The notes: generated by a model not told the origin, from the letters alone. A stretch of DNA of 8,038 nucleotides from Paracoccaceae bacterium (GCA_016937725.1 JAFGVZ010000063.1:1-8038), one strand, 5' to 3'. Shown: positions 1 to 7,042, counted from the stretch's first letter. Made by a program: numbers and translations.

Positions 1-303
1 AACAAGCGCCAAAACCTCGCGCAGGGTCGGGATACGTTCAGATGTGCCGCGCAAGCGCAGACGGGTTAATTCTGCGCGTGTCCGGGCGGCGACCAAGCCC
101 TTGGCGCGTGTCAGCCGGTCCAGATGGTCATCATGGAACACCATCGCCACGCCGTCGCGGCTGGCTTGCAGGTCAATCTCTATGCCGTAGCCCGCTGATA
201 TAGCCGCCGCGATGGCCGCGCGGGAATTCTCCGGACCTGCGCCTCCATGCAACGCGCGATGCGCGATGGGGCGGGCCAGAAAGATATCGGGCAGGTCAGC
301 CAA
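1..303 (-). CDS. Glycerophosphodiester phosphodiesterase, N-terminal part (cut by window edge)
   Basis: The frame gives 101 residues that read as the start of a GDPD-family TIM-barrel enzyme, which hydrolyses glycerophosphodiesters to glycerol-3-phosphate and an alcohol. Seen directly: a HRALHGG...PENS segment near residues 15-28, EIDLQ near 41-45 and VFHDDHL near 54-60. These match the family's catalytic His, the Glu/Asp metal ligands and the second His. No signal peptide is visible, so a cytosolic enzyme of the UgpQ type is likely. I chose TTG at 301-303 as the start because it precedes the conserved barrel by a normal distance and has AAGG upstream; an in-frame GTG at 334-336 would add 11 residues. 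The gene overlaps the end of the RidA-family gene by 8 bases, which suggests translational coupling. The C-terminal part lies outside the window, so intactness cannot be judged. Confidence 0.88.
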   Translation of the reverse strand, partial: MADLPDIFLARPIAHRALHGGAGPENSRAAIAAAISAGYGIEIDLQASRDGVAMVFHDDHLDRLTRAKGLVAARTRAELTRLRLRGTSERIPTLREVLALV

Positions 304-760
304 TCTCGAATATGCCTTCGATCTCGACCGCCACACCCAAGGGCAGGCTGGGCGCGCCGACGGCGGCGCGGGCATGGCGCCCCGCTTCGCCAAAGACCGC
401 GACCATCAGATCGGAACAGCCATTCACCACCTTGGGCTGGTCGGTAAAAGCGGCGGTGCAATTCACGAAACCGGTCAGCTTGACCACGCGTTTCACGCGG
501 GTCAGATCGCCGCCGCAAGCTGCGCGCAGTTGCGCAATCAGTGCAAGACCGCAGGCGCGGGCGGCGTTCACACCCTCCTCGACAGAGGTGTCGGCACCCA
601 GTTTGCCGCAGATCAGCCCGTCCGGCCCGCTGGCGATTTGCCCAGAGATGAACACCAAATTCCCGCTTTGCACGAAGGGCACATAATTTGCGGCGGGCGC
701 GGGCGCGTTGGGCAGGGTCAGGCCAAGCTCTGCAATGCGGGCTTCGATAGGGTTGGACAT
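296..760 (-). CDS. RidA/YjgF/YER057c/UK114 family protein
   Basis: This encodes 154 residues of the RidA superfamily, small trimeric cytosolic proteins. The archetype deaminates reactive enamine/imine intermediates released by PLP enzymes such as threonine dehydratase. Seen directly: LVFISGQIA near residues 35-43, VVKLTGFVN near 92-100, RAAVGAPSLPLG at 131-142 and VEIEGIFEIG at the C-terminus. Arg131 in HARAAVG aligns with the arginine that binds the substrate carboxylate in RidA. At about 154 residues it is longer than classic RidA (about 128) and fits the longer subgroup common in alphaproteobacteria, for which imine deaminase activity is not certain. The start is the ATG at 758-760, preceded on the minus strand by GGAGG with a normal spacer. 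It lies 77 bases after pyrG and overlaps the phosphodiesterase gene, so it probably forms an operon with at least the latter. Confidence 0.92.
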   Translation of the reverse strand: MSNPIEARIAELGLTLPNAPAPAANYVPFVQSGNLVFISGQIASGPDGLICGKLGADTSVEEGVNAARACGLALIAQLRAACGGDLTRVKRVVKLTGFVNCTAAFTDQPKVVNGCSDLMVAVFGEAGRHARAAVGAPSLPLGVAVEIEGIFEIG

Positions 761-837
761 GGGGGAACCTCCGGTTTTGGCGCTGCCAGCACTATGCCCG
801 AATGTCACCCATGCGAAAGGGGGAATCCCGTCGCAGC

Positions 838-2481
838 CTAGACCAGCCGCGACACCTCGACCGCCGCGCGCACGAAATCGGCAAAGAGCGGATGCGGCTC
901 GAACGGTTTCGATTTCAGTTCGGGATGGAACTGCACGCCAATGAACCACGGGTGGTCGGCATATTCGACGATTTCCGGCAACGACCCGTCGGGCGACAGG
1001 CCAGAAAAGCACAGGCCCTTATCTTCCAAGGCTTTGCGGAACTTGGTGTCCACTTCGTAGCGGTGGCGGTGGCGTTCCTCGATCCGGGTGGTGCCGTAAA
1101 TTTCCGCCACCCGAGAGCCTTCCAGCAGGTTGGCATTATACGACCCAAGGCGCATGGTGCCGCCCTTGTCGTCGCCCAGCTTGCGTTCAACCTTGTGGTT
1201 GCCCTGAACCCATTCTTTCAGGTGGTAAACCACGGGCGTAAAACGCTTTTGCCCCGCCTCATGGTCGAATTCCTCGGACCCGGCATCGGCAATTCCCGCC
1301 AAGTTGCGCGCAGCCTCGATACAGGCCATCTGCATGCCCAGGCAGATCCCGAAATAGGGGATTTTCTTGGTCCGCGCATAGGTCGCAGCACGGATTTTGC
1401 CTTCGGTGCCGCGCTCGCCAAAGCCGCCGGGCACCAGAATGGCGTGATAGGGTTCCAAGGCGCTGGAAGGGTCTTCGCTGTCAAACACCTCGGCGTCGAT
1501 CCAATCCACCTGCACCTTGACGCGGTTTGCAATACCGCCATGCACAAGCGCTTCCTTGATCGATTTGTAAGCGTCTTCAAGCTGCACATATTTGCCCACG
1601 ATGGCGATGCGGACTTCGCCCTCTGGGTGCTGCAAGCGGTCCATCACGTCATGCCAGCGGTCAAGCTGCGGGCGCGGCGCGGGATTAATGCCGAAAGCGT
1701 CCAGCACGGCTTGGTCAAGCCCCGCTTCGTGATAGGCAAGCGGCGCTTCATAGATGGATTTCAGGTCATAGGCCGGGATCACCGCTTCGGGCCGGACATT
1801 GCAGAACAGCGCAATTTTCTGGCGTTCCTTTTCCGGGATCGGGTGCTCGGACCGGCAGACCAGCACATCGGGCGCGATGCCGATGCTTTGCAATTCCTTG
1901 ACCGAATGCTGGGTTGGCTTTGTTTTCAACTCGCCCGACGCTGCCAGATAGGGCAGCAGGGTCAGATGCATGAAAATGCACTGGCCGCGCGGGCGCTCAT
2001 GGCTGAACTGGCGGATGGCTTCAAAGAACGGCAGGCCTTCGATGTCACCTACTGTGCCGCCAATCTCGCACAGCATGAAATCGACCTCATCTTCGCCCAC
2101 GGCAAGGAAGTCTTTGATTTCATTGGTCACATGCGGGATGACCTGAATGGTCCGGCCAAGGTAATCGCCCCGGCGCTCTTTCTCCAGAACGTTGGAATAA
2201 ATCCGCCCCGACGACACCGAATCGGTGCGCCGTGCGGCCACGCCGGTGAATCGCTCGTAATGCCCAAGGTCCAGATCGGTTTCCGCGCCGTCATCTGTGA
2301 CGAAAACCTCGCCATGTTCAAAAGGCGACATCGTGCCGGGGTCTACGTTCAGATAGGGGTCTAGCTTGCGCAGCCGCACGGTAAAGCCGCGCGCTTGCAA
2401 CAAAGCCCCCAAAGCCGCAGAGGCAAGGCCCTTGCCAAGGCTAGAGACGACACCACCGGTAATGAAAATATAACGCGCCAT
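838..2481 (-). CDS. pyrG: CTP synthase (glutamine-hydrolysing)
   Basis: The product is 547 residues, the usual length. CTP synthase makes CTP from UTP using ATP and glutamine, the last step of de novo pyrimidine nucleotide synthesis, in the cytosol. The N-terminal amidoligase domain (about 1-265) opens with MARYIFITGGVVSSLGKG, carrying the ATP-binding loop, and has CEIGGTVGDIE at 138-149. The C-terminal class I glutamine amidotransferase domain (about 290-547) has PGGFGERG (351-358, oxyanion region), GICLGMQ with nucleophile Cys380, and FHPEL with His519 and Glu521, so the catalytic triad is complete. The ATG at 2479-2481 is chosen because it begins the conserved N-terminus; an upstream in-frame ATG at 2539-2541 would add unconserved residues and lies before the ribosome site. 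The ribosome site (GGGGAGG, 2495-2501) is 13 bases from the ATG, which is long. The gene follows secG by 117 bases, a common alphaproteobacterial pairing. Confidence 0.98.
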   Translation of the reverse strand: MARYIFITGGVVSSLGKGLASAALGALLQARGFTVRLRKLDPYLNVDPGTMSPFEHGEVFVTDDGAETDLDLGHYERFTGVAARRTDSVSSGRIYSNVLEKERRGDYLGRTIQVIPHVTNEIKDFLAVGEDEVDFMLCEIGGTVGDIEGLPFFEAIRQFSHERPRGQCIFMHLTLLPYLAASGELKTKPTQHSVKELQSIGIAPDVLVCRSEHPIPEKERQKIALFCNVRPEAVIPAYDLKSIYEAPLAYHEAGLDQAVLDAFGINPAPRPQLDRWHDVMDRLQHPEGEVRIAIVGKYVQLEDAYKSIKEALVHGGIANRVKVQVDWIDAEVFDSEDPSSALEPYHAILVPGGFGERGTEGKIRAATYARTKKIPYFGICLGMQMACIEAARNLAGIADAGSEEFDHEAGQKRFTPVVYHLKEWVQGNHKVERKLGDDKGGTMRLGSYNANLLEGSRVAEIYGTTRIEERHRHRYEVDTKFRKALEDKGLCFSGLSPDGSLPEIVEYADHPWFIGVQFHPELKSKPFEPHPLFADFVRAAVEVSRLV

Positions 2482-2495
2482 GGGTCTGCTCGGAC

Positions 2496-2554
2496 CTCCC
2501 CGTGAAGTGTCAAAATTGGAAAACGGCGCGCGATACGGCACACCTTCACGGGAG
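2496..2554 (-). promoter_or_regulatory. pyrG leader hairpin that pairs with the pyrG Shine-Dalgarno
   Basis: Read as pyrG mRNA, bases 2554-2540 (CTCCCGTGAAGGTGT) can pair with bases 2510-2496 (ACACTTCACGGGGAG). This gives 14 Watson-Crick pairs interrupted by one bulged G at 2543 and one at 2498, around a 29-base loop (2511-2539). The 3' arm contains all but the last base of the GGGGAGG ribosome site (2501-2495), so the folded form would hide it. A second, small stem (GGTC/GACC, 2496-2493 with 2486-2483) lies between that site and the ATG. The pairing is seen directly; a regulatory role is inference. It would act in transcripts that start upstream of 2554, including read-through from secG. Confidence 0.45.
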
Positions 2555-2598
2555 TATTGCCTTACCCCAGATCATGCCCGCCCGCAAGCTTCTGCGCC

Positions 2599-2961
2599 TT
2601 ACTCCGCCGGGGGCGGTGCCAGCGAATCGTCCGTCAGGCTGGGCGGCAGCAGGCTGTCGCCCGCAGGCAGGTCGGGCGCCACGGGTGCTTCGACCGGGGC
2701 GGGCACGCCCAACCGGTCCAGAACCGAGGTGCTGGCGGATTGTTGCGCGGCCAGAACTGTCAGGAAAAGCGAGGTGCAGATAAACCCGATCGCCAGCGCC
2801 CAAGTCAGCTTGGCCATGGCCGTCAGGGGCGGACGGCCTGCGGTTGGGTTGCCATCGCCACCGCCAATGCCAAGCCCGCCCCCTTCGGAGCGTTGCACCA
2901 GCACGACGCCGATCAAGGACAGCGCCAGCAGAAGATGAACGATCAGCACGACATTTTGCAT
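2599..2961 (-). CDS. secG: Preprotein translocase subunit SecG
   Basis: The product is a 120-residue inner-membrane protein, the accessory subunit of the SecYEG channel that assists SecA-driven export. It has the SecG plan: a hydrophobic helix at about 3-23 (VVLIVHLLLALSLIGVVLVQ), the conserved RSEGGGLGIGGG-like cytoplasmic loop at 24-35, a second helix at about 51-73 (KLTWALAIGFICTSLFLTVL) and a soluble tail. The tail (about 75-120) is rich in Pro, Ala and acidic residues, as in other alphaproteobacterial SecG proteins. The start is the ATG at 2959-2961, where the first helix begins; longer in-frame versions add a charged, unlike-SecG segment. The ribosome site is weak. secG lies directly upstream of pyrG on the same strand, 117 bases away with no clear terminator between, so co-transcription is plausible. 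It diverges from purA. Confidence 0.95.
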   Translation of the reverse strand: MQNVVLIVHLLLALSLIGVVLVQRSEGGGLGIGGGDGNPTAGRPPLTAMAKLTWALAIGFICTSLFLTVLAAQQSASTSVLDRLGVPAPVEAPVAPDLPAGDSLLPPSLTDDSLAPPPAE

Positions 2962-2996
2962 CAGGAAACCCGCTCTTCGCTTATCCGGCCTACTTA

Positions 2997-3064
2997 GGGG
3001 TTGCGAAAGCCGCCTGCAACCCCGCATCGCAGGGGGGAAACCCTCAGTTTCGGGTTTTCGATGC
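2997..3064. repeat. Two abutting hairpins in the secG/purA divergent region
   Basis: The first is a perfect 8-bp inverted repeat, GGGGTTGC (2997-3004) and GCAACCCC (3016-3023), with an 11-base loop. The second starts at the next base: GCATCG (3024-3029) pairs with CGATGC (3059-3064), and inside it AAACCC (3038-3043) pairs with GGGTTT (3052-3057), leaving an 8-base loop and an asymmetric G-rich internal loop. Neither is followed by a T-run on either strand, so they do not look like simple terminators. They may belong to the 5' leader of purA or of secG, or may be protein-binding sites. I recognise no known riboswitch here. Confidence 0.4.
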
Positions 3065-3114
3065 CGCCGCAACAGGGTAAGACCGGATCGGTTTCAGCAA
3101 GGAAGGGTCCGGGA

Positions 3115-4407
3115 ATGGCCAATGTCGTGGTTGTCGGCGCTCAATGGGGCGACGAAGGCAAGGGCAAGATCGTCGATTGGTTGTCCGAACGCGCCGATGT
3201 GGTGGCGCGGTTTCAGGGCGGCCACAATGCCGGACACACTCTTGTTATTGATGGCAAGGTCTACAAGCTGCATGCGTTGCCCTCGGGCGTGGTGCGGGGC
3301 GGTAAGCTGTCGGTCATCGGAAATGGCGTGGTTCTTGACCCGTGGCATTTGGTGCAAGAGATCGAAACGATCCGCGCCCAAGGGGTCGAGATCACGCCAG
3401 AGACATTGATGATCGCGGAAAACACGCCGCTGATTCTGCCGTTCCATGGCGAATTAGACCGTGCGCGCGAAAACCAGAACTCGGTTGCGAAAATCGGCAC
3501 AACCGGGCGCGGCATTGGTCCGGCCTACGAGGACAAGGTGGGCCGCCGCGTGATCCGCGTGGCCGATCTGGCCGATGACGCCACGCTGGAACTGCGCGTG
3601 GATCGCGCGCTTGTGCATCATGATGCGCTGCGCCGGGGCTTGGGGCTGCCGGAAATCGACCGTGCCGCCCTTTTGGCCAGCCTGCGTGAGATTGCGCCGC
3701 AAATCCTGCCCTTCGCTGCCCCGGTCTGGAAGGTGCTGCAAGACAAGCGCAAGGCCGGAAAGCGCATCCTCTTTGAGGGCGCACAGGGCGCGCTTCTGGA
3801 TGTGGATTTTGGCACTTACCCGTTCGTCACCTCGTCCAACGTGATTGCGGGGCAGGCGGCGACGGGCGTGGGCGTTGGCCCCGGTGCGATTGATTTCGTG
3901 CTGGGCATTGTCAAAGCCTATACCACCCGCGTGGGTGAAGGTCCCTTCCCGACCGAATTGCTGGACGATGACGGTCAGCGGCTGGGCGAACGCGGGCATG
4001 AATTCGGCACCACAACGGGGCGCAAGCGCCGTTGCGGCTGGTTCGATGCCTGCCTCGTGCGCCAGACCTGCGCCACGTCGGGCGTGAACGGCATTGCGCT
4101 CACGAAGCTCGATGTTCTGGACGGGTTCGAGACGCTGAAAATCTGCGTGGGCTATGATCTGGACGGCACTGTTCTCGATTACCTGCCCACGGCGGCAGAG
4201 GCGCAAGCGCGCTGCACGCCCGTTTATGAGGAGATGCCGGGTTGGTCGGAATCGACCGAGGGTGCGCGGTCATGGGCCGATCTGCCCGCCAATGCCATCA
4301 AATATGTCCGCCGCGTGGAAGAGTTGATTGGCTGCCCGGTCGCGCTACTTAGCACGTCACCCGAACGCGAAGACACTATCCTAGTCACAGACCCCTTCGA
4401 GGATTGA
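3115..4407 (+). CDS. purA: Adenylosuccinate synthetase
   Basis: The product is 430 residues, the standard length. The enzyme joins IMP and aspartate using GTP to make adenylosuccinate, the first committed step from IMP to AMP, in the cytosol. Seen directly: the signature VGAQWGDEGKGK (7-18) with catalytic Asp13, GGHNAGHT (35-42) with catalytic His41, KIGTTGRGIGPAYEDK (126-141) for IMP binding, and GTTTGRKRRCGWFD (298-311) in the C-terminal part. Key residues fall at the E. coli numbering. The start is the ATG at 3115-3117, preceded by AAGGAAGGG (3099-3107) with a 7-base spacer; an open frame continues upstream to 3001 but is not conserved-looking. The TGA stop shares its last base with the start codon of the next gene. 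purA is transcribed divergently from secG across 153 bases that hold two hairpins. Confidence 0.98.
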   Translation: MANVVVVGAQWGDEGKGKIVDWLSERADVVARFQGGHNAGHTLVIDGKVYKLHALPSGVVRGGKLSVIGNGVVLDPWHLVQEIETIRAQGVEITPETLMIAENTPLILPFHGELDRARENQNSVAKIGTTGRGIGPAYEDKVGRRVIRVADLADDATLELRVDRALVHHDALRRGLGLPEIDRAALLASLREIAPQILPFAAPVWKVLQDKRKAGKRILFEGAQGALLDVDFGTYPFVTSSNVIAGQAATGVGVGPGAIDFVLGIVKAYTTRVGEGPFPTELLDDDGQRLGERGHEFGTTTGRKRRCGWFDACLVRQTCATSGVNGIALTKLDVLDGFETLKICVGYDLDGTVLDYLPTAAEAQARCTPVYEEMPGWSESTEGARSWADLPANAIKYVRRVEELIGCPVALLSTSPEREDTILVTDPFED

Positions 4408-4634
4408 TGGCCCTTTCATACAAAGCCCGCAAACGTTGGTCGATCTTCGCCCTTGTGGTGGCGCTGCCGCTTTACATTGTCGTCACTGTCAACGTGGTCG
4501 AGATGTTTGACCGTCCACCTTTCTTGATAGAGTTGCTCATCTATGTCGTGCTGGGCATTATCTGGACTTTTCCGTTGAAGCGGGTTTTCCTAGGTGTCGG
4601 CAAACCAGACCCCGACGCGCCGCCCGAGCAATAA
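4407..4634 (+). CDS. Small two-helix membrane protein, DUF2842-like
   Basis: The product has 75 residues: a basic start (MALSYKARKRW), a hydrophobic helix at about 11-31 (SIFALVVALPLYIVVTVNVV), a short MFDRPPF turn, a second helix at about 38-55 (IELLIYVVLGIIWTFPL), then a KRVFLGVGKPDPDAPP tail. The SYKARKRW opening, LPLYIVV, and the closing L-K-x-V-F-x-G-x-G-x-PDPD pattern resemble the alphaproteobacterial DUF2842 family, whose function is unknown. It is probably an inner-membrane hairpin with both ends in the cytoplasm (positive-inside rule). The start is the ATG at 4407-4409, which shares its A with the purA stop (TGATG) and has GAGG just upstream inside purA, so translation is probably coupled. 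A TTG at 4404-4406 is a less likely start. It is the last gene before a strong terminator. Confidence 0.85.
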   Translation: MALSYKARKRWSIFALVVALPLYIVVTVNVVEMFDRPPFLIELLIYVVLGIIWTFPLKRVFLGVGKPDPDAPPEQ

Positions 4635-4639
4635 GCCAT

Positions 4640-4677
4640 ACAAAAAAGCCCCGGCGCTATGGCCGGGGCTTTTTTGT
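4640..4677. terminator. Bidirectional intrinsic terminator
   Basis: Bases 4640-4655 (ACAAAAAAGCCCCGGC) and 4662-4677 are perfect reverse complements, giving a 16-bp stem with a 6-base loop (GCTATG). The GC-rich core is flanked by six A on the left and six T on the right, so each strand shows a GC stem followed by a U-run. It lies 5 bases after the DUF2842-like gene and 12 bases after the convergent large gene ends at 4690. It should therefore stop transcription from both sides. Confidence 0.93.
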
Positions 4678-4689
4678 GAGGTGGCGGAT

Positions 4690-6906
4690 TCAGCGTTGGG
4701 CGTATTTGCGCGCAGGCTCGTCATATTCTGACGCGGGCGCAAGCCGAAAGTTCCCGGCAGTGCCGCGTTCCAGACGCCCCTCGCGCAAGAGCGTGCCAAA
4801 ACCGCGCAGCATGTCTTCGCGGCTGACTTCCTTGCCCTCGTTATAGGCCAGAACAAAGGCCATCAGGTCGGGGCGCGAAAATTCATCTTGCCCAAGGATA
4901 TGGGTCGAATAGGCCGCTGCTGCTTCGATCTGGTCATCCAGCAGCCATGCGTCCACGTCATCGGCAAATGCTTTGAACGCGGCCACGGTTTCGGCAGCGA
5001 TCGGGGCTTTCGCGGCTTCGGTGATGATCGTCTCTACGGTCTGCTCGGCGCGCACACGGCGCGGGCGGATCGGTCCGCTCGCCGCGGGCGCTTCATCGAC
5101 GCGCTGCTCGGATACCAGCACAAGCGGCGCGCGCGCGCTGGTTGGCCTCTCGGACCGGCGCTCGCCAACCATGGCGGGCCGACGCGGACGCGGCGCAATT
5201 GCTTCGGCAGGCTCTTCCACCGGGGCGGCGGCTGCGGCCTCGACGGGGCGTGCCGTTTTCGGGGCGACAGCTGCCGGACGGCGCACGGCGACAGGTGCGG
5301 GTTCCGGGGCCTGCTGCGGCTCTACCTTGGGTGCTTCTGCGACGATGTCGTCTTCGTCATCCAGTTCATCCCAAGCGTCGTCGCTGGCCTCGGGGAAGGT
5401 CGGACCTTTCGCCTTGGCCAGCAACTCGGCCTTTGCCAATGCGGGTTCCAGCGGGGCAGGGGTGTCCATACCCGCGCGATATTTGTCGATTTCGCGGTCC
5501 TGCTCGATATCGCGGCGGCGCGGGCCTTCCACGATTTCTTCCGCGCGGGTGGCGGCAACAGCGACCTTGATATGCTCGAACGTTTCGCGGCGGCGCACGG
5601 AATCGCGCTCGCCCAGTTCCGACTTCGCGGTTTCCAGCAGGCGTTCTGCGGTGGCGTCTGCGTCGCCGGGGATGCGCTTCTTGGCCTTGCGGTTGAAATG
5701 CGGGTGTTTGATGACGGCTTCTTGCTCGATTTCCGCCAATTCGTCGACCAACGCGGCCTCTGACCCACCGGATAGCCCGGTATTGCCCAGCACGGCGCGG
5801 ATTTCGCTGCGGAGGCTTTCGATAGAGTGACGCTCTGCTTCCAAACGAGCGGCATCTGCCAGCTCTCGCTCCAGCTCTGCTTCGAAATCGTTCTCGTCGT
5901 GGTCTGCCACCTGCTCAGCTTTGGCAGCATGTTCCGTGTCGTCGGGGGTGTCTGCTTCCGCGACTTCCTGCTCCGCAGGCTCGTCTTGAGCAGGTTCTGC
6001 TTCATCCTCTGCAAAGGCAACTTCTTCCAAGCCGTCTTCACTTTTAACTTCGGCGATCGGTGCCGGAGCGACTTTTGGCTGCGGCTGTGTCGGTTGCGAT
6101 ACCGAAACGGCCTCGTCCGCTTCCTCTTCGTCCTCGTCAAACAGGCCAAAATCGTCAAATTCCTCGTCGGCATCAGCCTTCGTCTCAGGCTCTGCAACCG
6201 CGGTGGTATCAGTGGCTTGCGCCGGTTCATCCTCGATCTCTGGCTGGGTGTCCATATCGTCGGACAACGCATCTTCGACGAAATCGTCTTCGTCCGCCAC
6301 CGCTGGCGTGTCGTTCAATGCTTCTGCGGGCATGTCCTCGGCCACATCGTCCATAAGCCCGGCAAGGGTATCTTCCAAAGTATCGGTCTCAGAATCGACC
6401 ATCGGCTCGGCATCGGCCATGTCGTCGGCGCTGCTGTCGGTGATGGGCTGGTCATACGGCTCAGCGTCGGCCGCTGCCTCGGATTCCGACTTCGCAACTG
6501 CGGCGCGGATTCGCGCGAGCTTGTCAGATATGTCTGACGATTCTGCCTCTGGCGCGGCCACGGCGGCCATCATGGCTGCCGGAGCAACGCTTGCTTGGGC
6601 CGGGCGCGGAGTGTCCGCGATGGGGGCTGCCAGTGCAGGGCTGACTGCGCCGGACTGCTGACGCAGCACGATCCCGTTTTCCTGAACCTGCGTTTCCACG
6701 CGGCGTTTGACTTCACGCTCTGCAATGCGATGCAGCATCTCTGCATCCGGGGTTGGGGGTTCCGCCCCGAAATAGCGGTCCTGCGCGGCCAGATCGCGGA
6801 AATACTCCGCAATTGCCTGCATGGTGCCGAAGGGTTCGTCGAACCCTTCCAACGTGCACGAAAACGTGCCGTAGGACACAGTAAGTATCTTGCTTGGACC
6901 AACCAT
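4690..6906 (-). CDS. Large acidic protein of unknown function (738 aa)
   Basis: I do not recognise a function. Five regions are visible. (a) Residues 1-75, an ordered-looking N-terminal block (KILTVSYGTFSCTLEGFDEP, then AIAEYFRDLAAQDRYFGAEPPTPDAEMLHRI in part). (b) About 76-145, an Ala-rich link. (c) About 145-345, strongly acidic, Asp/Glu/Ala/Pro-rich, with almost no basic residues and probably disordered. (d) About 340-500, charged and helical with coiled-coil-like heptads (FEAELERELADAARLEAER), then a basic stretch (HPHFNRKAKKRIPG, RRRETFEHIK, EGPRRRDIEQDR). (e) About 500-620, Pro/Ala-rich with Arg clusters (PRPRRPAMVGERR, IRPRRVRA), then a compact C-terminal block at about 625-738 (DVDAWLLDDQIEAAAAYSTHILGQ; FGTLLREGRLERGTAGNFRL). 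No signal peptide or membrane helix is seen, so it should be cytosolic. The ATG at 6904-6906 is preferred, with AAGAG seven bases upstream; a GTG directly before it is in frame. It is monocistronic: divergent from the thiamine pyrophosphokinase gene and ended by the shared terminator. Confidence 0.85.
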   Translation of the reverse strand: MVGPSKILTVSYGTFSCTLEGFDEPFGTMQAIAEYFRDLAAQDRYFGAEPPTPDAEMLHRIAEREVKRRVETQVQENGIVLRQQSGAVSPALAAPIADTPRPAQASVAPAAMMAAVAAPEAESSDISDKLARIRAAVAKSESEAAADAEPYDQPITDSSADDMADAEPMVDSETDTLEDTLAGLMDDVAEDMPAEALNDTPAVADEDDFVEDALSDDMDTQPEIEDEPAQATDTTAVAEPETKADADEEFDDFGLFDEDEEEADEAVSVSQPTQPQPKVAPAPIAEVKSEDGLEEVAFAEDEAEPAQDEPAEQEVAEADTPDDTEHAAKAEQVADHDENDFEAELERELADAARLEAERHSIESLRSEIRAVLGNTGLSGGSEAALVDELAEIEQEAVIKHPHFNRKAKKRIPGDADATAERLLETAKSELGERDSVRRRETFEHIKVAVAATRAEEIVEGPRRRDIEQDREIDKYRAGMDTPAPLEPALAKAELLAKAKGPTFPEASDDAWDELDDEDDIVAEAPKVEPQQAPEPAPVAVRRPAAVAPKTARPVEAAAAAPVEEPAEAIAPRPRRPAMVGERRSERPTSARAPLVLVSEQRVDEAPAASGPIRPRRVRAEQTVETIITEAAKAPIAAETVAAFKAFADDVDAWLLDDQIEAAAAYSTHILGQDEFSRPDLMAFVLAYNEGKEVSREDMLRGFGTLLREGRLERGTAGNFRLAPASEYDEPARKYAQR

Positions 6907-7042
6907 CACATCGCTCTTAATTTAACTGCACATTTCCTGAAGATCACGGATCAGCAAAGCGATTACATGTTTGAACTTGGGTTTTTTGATGATCTGTTTA
7001 TGACCAAGGTCCCAGTCCCATGCCGTAATCAAAGGTAGCCCA
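6907..7042. other. AT-richer divergent intergenic spacer
   Basis: These 136 bases separate the starts of two divergent genes and must carry promoters for both. They are visibly richer in A/T than the surrounding genes, with TTAATTTAA at 6916-6924 and a T-run at 6982-6987. A possible rightward promoter is TTGAAC (6971-6976), 18 bases before TGTTTA, but the match is weak. The half-sites of GATCACGGATC (6945-6955) are a short GATC repeat of unknown meaning. I see no thiamine diphosphate riboswitch and no confident operator. Confidence 0.4.

Noticed and set aside
761..837. Terminator or promoter between pyrG and the RidA-family gene
   Set aside because: No stable stem with a U-run and only poor -35/-10 matches were found on the minus strand, so neither could be supported.
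802..2364. 520-codon open frame on the plus strand opposite pyrG
   Set aside because: It runs antisense through almost the whole of a clear CTP synthase gene; long antisense frames are common in high-GC DNA, and its translation shows no family motif.
2485..2514. Perfect TTGACA on the minus strand (2514-2509) as a pyrG -35 box
   Set aside because: No -10-like hexamer occurs 16-18 bases downstream, and a start there would leave almost no leader before the ATG and cut off the ribosome site.
3454..4206. 250-codon minus-strand open frame inside purA
   Set aside because: Antisense shadow of a complete, motif-rich adenylosuccinate synthetase gene.
4888..6661. Several plus-strand open frames opposite the 738-residue protein
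   Set aside because: They mirror the low-complexity Ala/Glu/Asp codons of the real gene and give Arg/Ser/Cys/Phe-rich low-complexity translations without motifs.
6907..7042. Thiamine diphosphate riboswitch ahead of the thiamine pyrophosphokinase gene
   Set aside because: The conserved TPP riboswitch core (a CTGAGA element and its partner) is not present in the spacer.
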